Of a DNA stretch of 11,510 bases, positions 8,001-11,510 are shown in pieces (within the stretch, counting starts at the first letter, position 1; each line of letters opens with the position of its first letter). This DNA is from Flectobacillus sp. (GTDB lineage Bacteria; Bacteroidota; Bacteroidia; Cytophagales; Spirosomataceae), in NCBI GenBank assembly GCA_029865665.1, contig JARXAV010000305.1, positions 1-11,510 of the forward strand, written 5' to 3'. Both the position numbers and the translations under genes were made by a program. The notes beneath the pieces were generated by a model, which saw only the letters and a program-made list of their open reading frames with translations, did no database searches and was not told the DNA's origin.

Positions 8001-9374
8001 AATTTCTTACGAAGTGTAACTCGTTTATTGATGGCTATTCGTGGTATTCAAGTGAACTATAATATCAATGAGACGACCACTTTACCAGGCTTTTTACCCG
8101 CTCCAGGTTTGTTTGGAATGAGTTCAACAGGTTCTGCTCCAGGATTTGGTTTTGTAACAGGTAGTCAAGATGGTGAGGTACGATTTAGGGCTTCTGAAAA
8201 TGGTTGGTTGAGTAAGAGTACCGTACAAAATACGCCTTTTGTTCAAACCAAAACACAGAGCCTAACGTATCGAAGTGCTATTGAACCTTTCAAAGATTTC
8301 AAAATTCAGGTAGAAGGAAAATGGAGTCGTTCGGATAATTACCAAGAATTTTATCGACCAACTTCTATCGATGGTAAGTTTGAAAGTGAAAGTCCCTTAC
8401 GTTCTGGTAATTATACCATGACATTCTGGTCATTCCTAACAGCCTTTGATAGCAATGCACCCAATGAAACCTCTGCTATTTTCAATCGCTTTAAAGATTA
8501 TCGAAACATTATCAAACAACGATTGGAGAATAGTAGAACTTTTGGAACGGGAGAAAAATACAATTTAAATTCGCAAGACGTATTAATTCCAGCCTTCTTT
8601 GCAGCGTACAGTGGGGTTTCTCCAAATGCCGTGAGTTTCTCGCCATTTGTGAATATCCCTTTACCGAATTGGCGTTTAGATTATAATGGCTTGGCAAATG
8701 TTGGTTGGTTCAAACGTAAGTTCTCGTCTATTTCTGTAACGCACTCATACACGTCAACTTACAGTGTAGGGAACTTTGTGTCGTCGTTGAGTTATGATAA
8801 CCCGTTTGAATTAAACATCAATAATATGTTATATCCACTTTCTTCAAAAGTAGATGAACAAGGTTTCCTGATTCCTGTTTATGTGATGAGTACCATTACG
8901 TTCCAAGAGAAATTCGGGCCTTTTGTTGGGTTTAATGCAACCACCAAAAACAAAATTTCATTACGTTTAGAATATGCACAAGATAGAAGTGTAGGTTTAA
9001 ATTTAGCGAACTCGCAGGTAGCAGAGTTGAGTAATAAAGACCTAACATTCGGGATGGGCTTCACGAAGGCAAATATGCTTATTCCATTCAAAGTGAATCG
9101 TCAGCGTGTGAAATTGCCCAATGACTTGAAGTTCCAGATGAACTTAACCGTACGTGACACTCGTACCATTCAGCGAAAATTAGATGCTGAAACCGTAGTG
9201 ACCAATGGTTTTGTGAACTTCCAATTCCGTCCACAGATTAGTTATAATGTAAGCAAACGAATGAGTTTGAGTATGTATTTCGATAAGATGTTTAATAATC
9301 CTTATGTTTCAAATACTTACTACCGCTCTACGATTGCAGCAGGTTTCCAAGTTCGTTTTAGCTTGTCAGACTAA
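2001..9374 (+). CDS. sprA: SprA, outer-membrane translocon of the type IX secretion system
   Basis: SprA is the giant outer-membrane beta-barrel through which type IX cargo leaves the cell; in gliding species it is also needed for export of surface adhesins. The product is 2457 residues, close to the roughly 2400 of the Flavobacterium johnsoniae protein. A hydrophobic segment at residues 19-39, after Q-R-N-K, looks like a signal peptide. Family landmarks include IFGGSQVEFKPNGNILLDVG (about 183-202), FIDDFEAARN (about 864-873), the NLGDISEDVIPDGRYNFENG region (near 1065), the NVTMNGSFKTYGFGGV region (near 1605) and an aromatic C-terminal strand, AGFQVRFSLSD. Residues 1232-1243 form an EF-hand-like loop. 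I noticed only three cysteines, one of them at residue 5. The frame is open back to a stop at 1959, and the only upstream starts are GTG at 2001 and GTG at 2040; the second would put the basic residues at the N terminus, as is usual for a signal peptide, and is a real alternative. No frameshift is seen. gcvH follows after 251 bases. Confidence 0.95.
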   Translation: MSVKCVTYFINYTVQRNKFYILSGSLVLSVFASLAWVLPTRMDTMVGNWNSFASSEEMAVENDTLKKSGRRPRFKIKDRTSTRFSSKHANSPFVLKDPKGISTEFRLDSAGKIAVYEQFKDNPELGDYRPAEELSFKDYQKIQQQKFLRDYWRKYSASLDGKDDTKGRGLLPKIELPPSIDRIFGGSQVEFKPNGNILLDVGYLYQFYDNPLTPVNLRGTGNLNFQEQAQINFQGKIGDKLNLNTNFDTKASFNFQNQLKLAWRSNEEDILQNVEAGNTSWTLNSQLIPGVQNLFGLKTLMRFGKMDVTFVAAQQRSKQDCITLRGGSQGKSFEIRADSYDENRNFFLSTFFRDNYERSLKSLPAITSGVTITRLEVYVTNRTNNTETLRNLVAFSDLGEAKPYNTSVTTTSGSSAGASVDNKNNSLYTKYLADPTSSTALALRQADTTNAILAKDNLSKGTDYEILRGAKRLTDREYRFHPELGYISLVTPLRNDEVLAVSYEYTLNGKPHQVGELTENYQSRKDDEVIIMKLLKSSTIRNNLQHPMWNLMMKNVYSLNAQQINKLGFQLRVIYKDDQTGIDNPNLQDGPLKDTPLVKVFGLDKLNTNGDQVIENGIEGDGNFDYVEGVTIDSKNGRVIFPVLEPFGSFLKNKISSDVEATNKYVFDQLYRLTLTDAQQLQGKNKFFLKGSYQSAGGGEVNLPFGVDGKSVQVTAGGVPLTAGIDYIVEAELGKVRILNAGVSNSSREIKVCYEKPDLFNNQTRNLFGTHIDYILGNDFRVGGTFQHLTESPPGFLRRVQIGSEPVNNTVFGVDASIQRKSKFLTRMLDALPLISTKETSAIDFQGEYATIIPAVNSTVQDNSFIDDFEAARNIFSLNNQSTAWKIGAVPNQFRGALTESQEVNFKRAKISAYTADFSLYGSSSFSVNVPGINAAETNNYAYERSVASQALFPNRAQANNITGLPIGIFDVAYFPSERGMYNFNTDLDSKGRLPNPRANFGAITRSLTSDTDLDNANIETLEFWVMNPFVDGDAGVVRATGNRDQDRANAEIRNRVGGKFVINLGDISEDVIPDGRYNFENGIPVGEKVLVSANGKVRNVEETTWGLAPTRQFVTNAFDLENGREAQDVGLDGLPNNATATDTYFNEKTKFGDYLTSIRQKVTDRDALSTIENDPAGDDFVHYLNSKYDNTSSIILRYKDYMGMENNSPSTATTGTSGYTEASNQQPDREDLNNDNTINDTDAYYEYELDMKKEKMAIGQNFIVDKVTENGVDWFLVRIPVKNYSKRVGNINGFKSMRFIRMYMTEWEAPVVMRMAALQLSGYNYRKYTGDLSPRGLAETPEPYDANFKLTTVSIEENGPSTTKGDNIVPYVVPPGFTRDRDVTTINNIALNEQSMSLSVDGLRDGDARAVFKNTMFDFINYKNLRMFFHTHSQTNETATMDGKVTGFIRIGTDQVDNYYEIETKGLKATSPSASLTSRASTESPDAATEVWPAENEINIPFDRLRDVKRERDRENKSLTVPYKMEVEGNNGLKYTVRVVGRPDLSAVMSIMIGVRNPNDLPNDDHQPKTFTVWVDELRASGFDQTSGSAGVAKLGLKLADFANVTMNGSFKTYGFGGVQSKIADRSRENTLEYGIAANINLDKLLPQKWGFQIPMYVSYDRKNITPHFDPLDPDIPLEDKINSITDTDKREAYRKLVEDNTERKGINFSNVRKIRASGAEARPWDFENFTFTYAFSEMTRTSILINEYRQLSHKGGITYAYTSNPQPIEPFKNLVKSSHPMLRWVKDFNFNPLPNSVAIRADMDRSFVKTVLRNSDGTSFEGIQNFTNATPLFEKYWLMTRNYNVGWNLTKSVVLNYTANVNAIIDEPTGDIDTQSKKDSVRRSLLRFGRTKNFEQNFSGVWRLPLNKSPLTDWLTADYSHKFGYTYVASSYNLKDSTGVLFGNILKNYRDRGITGKIDFVALYNRIRALRLANQPRISRKNIARNPGDDEEIMKPQPNFLRSVTRLLMAIRGIQVNYNINETTTLPGFLPAPGLFGMSSTGSAPGFGFVTGSQDGEVRFRASENGWLSKSTVQNTPFVQTKTQSLTYRSAIEPFKDFKIQVEGKWSRSDNYQEFYRPTSIDGKFESESPLRSGNYTMTFWSFLTAFDSNAPNETSAIFNRFKDYRNIIKQRLENSRTFGTGEKYNLNSQDVLIPAFFAAYSGVSPNAVSFSPFVNIPLPNWRLDYNGLANVGWFKRKFSSISVTHSYTSTYSVGNFVSSLSYDNPFELNINNMLYPLSSKVDEQGFLIPVYVMSTITFQEKFGPFVGFNATTKNKISLRLEYAQDRSVGLNLANSQVAELSNKDLTFGMGFTKANMLIPFKVNRQRVKLPNDLKFQMNLTVRDTRTIQRKLDAETVVTNGFVNFQFRPQISYNVSKRMSLSMYFDKMFNNPYVSNTYYRSTIAAGFQVRFSLSD

Positions 9375-9625
9375 GCGACTCAAGAAAGGATTGACATGAA
9401 GGAGAAACTGAGGCGAAGAAATCGTTTTGATTAAAATCATTTTTTTAGCCTGTAGGTACTGCCCTTGTATGTGGGTACAAAATTGGTAGATTGTTTTTTT
9501 TCCTGTAAATTGCATCACTTTTAGAGAGAAAAAGAATAATGTTGTTTTTCTTGAATTAAAAGCCAATTGCTGACCGCTTTTAGCCTAAAGCAACGATAAT
9601 TTGTCAAACTAAAAATTACAGATAA
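9375..9625 (+). other. sprA-gcvH intergenic region
   Basis: This gap holds a weak terminator-like hairpin (9419-9446), a 12-codon open frame (9396-9434), an eight-T tract at 9494-9501 with only a 4-bp stem before it, and an interrupted inverted repeat, GCTTTTAG-C-CTAAAGC, at 9576-9591. A sequence resembling the Bacteroidota -7 element but one base short, TAATTTG, is at 9597-9603, 22 bases before the gcvH ATG; no well-spaced TTG lies upstream. The gcvH promoter probably lies in this region but I cannot place it with confidence. Confidence 0.35.
9419..9446 (+). terminator. Possible weak terminator after sprA
   Basis: AAATCGTTTT (9419-9428) can pair with AAAATCATTT (9433-9442) over a GATT loop, with one mismatch and one G-T wobble, followed by T residues to 9446. 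The stem is almost all A-T, so it would be a poor terminator alone. Its place, 45 bases after the sprA stop, supports the call; its weak stem argues for partial read-through. Confidence 0.35.
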
Positions 9626-10006
9626 ATGAATTTTCCAGCAGAACTTCGTTATACGAGCGAGCATGAGTGGGTGAAAATTGATGGAGATATTGCCATCGTA
9701 GGTATTACAGATTTCGCACAAAGCGAATTAGGTGACATCGTTTACGTTGAAATTGAAACAGAGGGAGAGACACTTGCAGAAGGCGAAATCTTCGGTTCTG
9801 TTGAAGCTGTAAAAACGGTTTCAGATTTGTATTTACCAGTTGCTGGTGAAATTTTAGAAGTGAATGCTGCCTTGGCTGATGCTCCTGAATTAGTGAATAC
9901 TGACCCTTATGGCGAAGGATGGATGATTAAAATGAAAGTGGCTTCACTTACAGATATTGAAGGATTAATGGACGTGGATACGTACAAAACGCACGTAGGA
10001 CATTAA
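9626..10006 (+). CDS. gcvH: Glycine cleavage system H protein (lipoyl carrier)
   Basis: The H protein carries the aminomethyl group from glycine on a lipoyl arm between the P (decarboxylase), T (aminomethyltransferase) and L (dihydrolipoyl dehydrogenase) proteins of the cytoplasmic glycine cleavage complex. The product is 126 residues, a normal length for the family. The N terminus (RYTSEHEWVKIDGDIAIVGI) is typical, and the lipoyl attachment site GSVEAVKTVSDLYLPVAGE is complete with K63 as the modified lysine. The C-terminal GEGWMIKMK segment is also conserved. The ATG start fits the family N terminus; no Shine-Dalgarno sequence is present, only an A-rich leader, as is common in this phylum. 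No gcvT, gcvP or glycine riboswitch is visible here, so the other subunits must lie elsewhere. The gene has its own strong terminator and is probably monocistronic or the end of the sprA transcript. Confidence 0.97.
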   Translation: MNFPAELRYTSEHEWVKIDGDIAIVGITDFAQSELGDIVYVEIETEGETLAEGEIFGSVEAVKTVSDLYLPVAGEILEVNAALADAPELVNTDPYGEGWMIKMKVASLTDIEGLMDVDTYKTHVGH

Positions 10007-10027
10007 TCGTAATTTCCTCCAATTTTT

Positions 10028-10053
10028 AAGCCCTGTTTACAGGGCTTTTTTTT
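10028..10053 (+). terminator. Strong rho-independent terminator after gcvH
   Basis: AAGCCCTG (10028-10035) pairs perfectly with CAGGGCTT (10040-10047) over a TTTA tetraloop, and a tract of eight T residues spans 10046-10053. It lies 21 bases after the gcvH stop. This isolates gcvH from the pyrC-type gene, which therefore needs its own promoter in the next 100 bases or depends on read-through. Confidence 0.93.
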
Positions 10054-10156
10054 GACCATCTTGAAAAGGAATGTATTCGACCTTGTTGTTTAGCAAGGAA
10101 ATACCTAAGAGATGGGTATTTATTTATTTCCAACAAAATTATAATTTACAAATACG
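10054..10156 (+). promoter_or_regulatory. Structured leader of the pyrC-type gene
   Basis: Two adjacent hairpins can form: CCTTGT/GCAAGG (10081-10086 with 10093-10098, one wobble, six-base loop) and, right after it, AAATACCTA/TGGGTATTT (10099-10107 with 10113-10121, one wobble, AGAGA loop) followed by a U-rich ATTTATTTCC. A 29-codon open frame starts with ATG at 10071 and ends at the TGA at 10158-10160, overlapping the pyrC GTG start. No clear TAnnTTTG promoter is visible. A TATAAT-like string at 10140-10145 is probably chance in this phylum. A regulatory role is inferred from layout only. Confidence 0.35.
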
Positions 10157-11425
10157 GTGAAGATTCTTATTCGTTCTGCTAGGATTGTTTCTAAAAATAC
10201 CATTCAAAATGGTTTGGTAAGAGATATTTTTATTGATAATGGCGTAATTACTCAAATAGAAGAGTCGATTGCCGCTGAAGCAGATGAAATTATCGAAGGA
10301 AATAGTCTATGTGTTTCAATCGGATGGTTTGATATGCGAGTTCATGCAAAAGACCCAGGTTATGAACATAAAGAAAGTTTATATTCACTAGAAAAGTCTG
10401 CCCTTGCGGGAGGTATTTCGGGTGTGGCTCTTTTACCCAATACGAAGCCCGTAGTTCAAACTCGTGAAAGTATTCATTACCTTAAAAGAGCGGGTGATTT
10501 AGTGAAGTTCTATCCAATGGCTGCCGTGACGATTAATACGGAGGGTAAAGATTTTACCGAAATGATTGACCTGCATGAAGCGGGAGCGGTGGCTTTTTCA
10601 GATGGAGAACATCCTTTGCAAAATCCTGATATTTTCTTGAAAACGCTTCAGTATTTAACCCAATTTGGGGGCGTTTTGGTCAACCAACCAGAAGATAAAA
10701 ATCTTACGCATTTCGGGCAAATGCACGACGGTGTGGTAAGTGCCTTGATTGGTATGAAAGGAATGCCTAACATGGCGGAGGAAATCATGATTATGCGTGA
10801 TTTGAAATTGTTGGAATACGTACTAGAGACTCCTTTCTGGGAACAAAAAAATAACCAAAGTTTATTACATTTCTCGTGTATTTCTACGGCAGAATCGGTT
10901 AACCTCATTCGTCAAGGAAAAGCAAAAGGCTTGCCTATTAGCTGCGATGTAGCGGCTCACCAATTGTGTTTTACAGAAGGTGATTTGGTAGATTTTGATA
11001 CGAATTTCAAGGTGAATCCGCCTTTCCGTACTGCTCAGGATGTAGATGCTCTTTGGGCAGGTTTAGCAGATGGAACAATTGATGCCATTGTTTCGGATCA
11101 TACACCACACGATGAAGAATCGAAAAAGTTAGAATTTGACGTGGCTGATTTTGGAGCAATTGGTTTAGAAACGCTCTTTGCTGCGGTAAATACCTACAAC
11201 GAACACTTATCATTGGAGGATATTATTGAAAAAATTACGTGTAATCCTCGTCGTATTTTGAAATTAGCCATTCCTCAAATTGAAGTAGGAGCGAAGGCTA
11301 ATTTAACGGTATTTACGCAGGATGAATCATGGGTATATTTAGAAAAAAATATTGTTTCTAGTGCAAAAAATTCGCCATTTATTGGTAAACAGTTAAAAGG
11401 AAAAGCCCTTGCGGTGATTTCTTAA
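10157..11425 (+). CDS. pyrC: Dihydroorotase-family protein, metal site degraded (PyrC'-like)
   Basis: The 422-residue product is an amidohydrolase-fold protein of the class I dihydroorotase family, which normally closes carbamoyl-aspartate to dihydroorotate in pyrimidine synthesis. The order of motifs is retained: DMRVHAKDPGYEHKE (59-73), LLPNTKP (92-98), GAVAFSD (143-149), LVNQPED (174-180), HFSCIST (238-244), FKVNPPFR (284-291) and IVSDHTPHDE (311-320). The metal ligands are not: the HxH pair reads R61-V-H63, the usual AHCED histidine is Q177, and the CHVST histidine is C241. D149, D314 and the substrate-binding asparagines N95 and N287 remain. The usual HLR arginine is K65. This suggests a non-catalytic PyrC'-like protein, as known from Pseudomonas, where it supports aspartate transcarbamoylase assembly; that role here is inferred. 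The GTG start gives the family's usual opening, MKILIRSARIV, and overlaps an upstream frame as GTGA. A further gene starts 29 bases after the stop, with no terminator between. Confidence 0.85.
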   Translation: MKILIRSARIVSKNTIQNGLVRDIFIDNGVITQIEESIAAEADEIIEGNSLCVSIGWFDMRVHAKDPGYEHKESLYSLEKSALAGGISGVALLPNTKPVVQTRESIHYLKRAGDLVKFYPMAAVTINTEGKDFTEMIDLHEAGAVAFSDGEHPLQNPDIFLKTLQYLTQFGGVLVNQPEDKNLTHFGQMHDGVVSALIGMKGMPNMAEEIMIMRDLKLLEYVLETPFWEQKNNQSLLHFSCISTAESVNLIRQGKAKGLPISCDVAAHQLCFTEGDLVDFDTNFKVNPPFRTAQDVDALWAGLADGTIDAIVSDHTPHDEESKKLEFDVADFGAIGLETLFAAVNTYNEHLSLEDIIEKITCNPRRILKLAIPQIEVGAKANLTVFTQDESWVYLEKNIVSSAKNSPFIGKQLKGKALAVIS

Positions 11426-11454
11426 TAGCACAAAGGCTCGTTAAGAGAAAAAAT

Positions 11455-11510
11455 ATGTTTAAACTATCTTATTCAAAGTATATTCTCCTCTACGGTGTGT
11501 CGGCAGGAGT
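11455..11510 (+). CDS. Start of an unidentified, probably membrane, protein (3' end missing)
   Basis: An ATG at 11455 opens a frame that stays open to the window edge (18 full codons). It is preceded by a purine-rich stretch, AAGAGAAAAAA, and lies 29 bases after the pyrC-type stop with no terminator between, so the two are likely co-transcribed. The visible N terminus (MFKLSYSKYILLYGVSAG) is a short basic segment followed by hydrophobic residues with glycines, as at the start of a membrane helix. It resembles what I remember of DUF4199 membrane proteins, but 18 residues are too few to assign a family. Confidence 0.6.
   Translation, partial: MFKLSYSKYILLYGVSAG

Noticed and set aside
9494..9501. 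Eight-T tract as a second terminator downstream of sprA
   Set aside because: Only a 4-bp stem (ACAA/TTGT) can form directly before it, too weak to support the call. The 5-bp TTGTA/TACAA stem at 9465-9480 is 13 bases away from it.
10140..10145. TATAAT as a -10 box for the pyrC-type gene
   Set aside because: The main sigma factor of Bacteroidota recognises TAnnTTTG with an upstream TTG rather than TATAAT, and no matching -35 is present; such strings are expected by chance in AT-rich DNA.
10157..11425. Allantoinase or hydantoinase instead of a dihydroorotase homologue
   Set aside because: The DPGYEHKE, LLPNTKP, FKVNPPFR and SDHTPHDEESK blocks follow the dihydroorotase pattern, and the lost metal ligands argue against any active cyclic amidohydrolase.

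Overview
This is an AT-rich stretch of chromosome from a member of the Bacteroidota, most likely the order Cytophagales. The evidence is a full-length sprA gene (outer-membrane translocon of the type IX secretion system, found only in this phylum), starts with no convincing Shine-Dalgarno sequence, and a dihydroorotase-like protein of the degenerate type I associate with Cytophagales-like genomes. The order-level assignment is an inference from gene content; no 16S or other marker is present. All genes are on the + strand.

Layout: 1-1127 is the 3' part of a MltD-like lytic transglycosylase gene with LysM repeats, closed by a rho-independent terminator (1146-1185). ruvA follows at 1206-1814, starting 36 bases downstream of the longest possible ORF start. 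A 186-base gap leads to sprA (2001-9374), which fills two thirds of the window. A 251-base gap with a weak terminator-like hairpin precedes gcvH (9626-10006), which ends in a very clear terminator (10028-10053). A structured 103-base leader precedes a pyrC-type dihydroorotase homologue (10157-11425). The first 18 full codons of a further gene start at 11455 and run off the end.

The genes do not form one pathway: cell-wall turnover, Holliday-junction processing, protein secretion and gliding, glycine cleavage, and pyrimidine synthesis lie side by side. From memory, ruvA-sprA-gcvH adjacency recurs in Bacteroidota, so the order looks ancestral rather than acquired. I see no insertion sequences, phage genes, CRISPR arrays, tRNAs or rRNAs.

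Most is ordinary core genome. The points that merit a second look are: the dihydroorotase homologue has lost three of four metal-binding histidines and may be a non-catalytic PyrC'-like protein; its leader holds two adjacent hairpins inside a 29-codon open frame whose stop overlaps the pyrC start as GTGA; sprA carries an EF-hand-like calcium-loop motif; and short CTAAA/TTTAG palindromes lie just before the ruvA and sprA starts, with a related one upstream of gcvH. I do not see an entirely new multi-gene system here.
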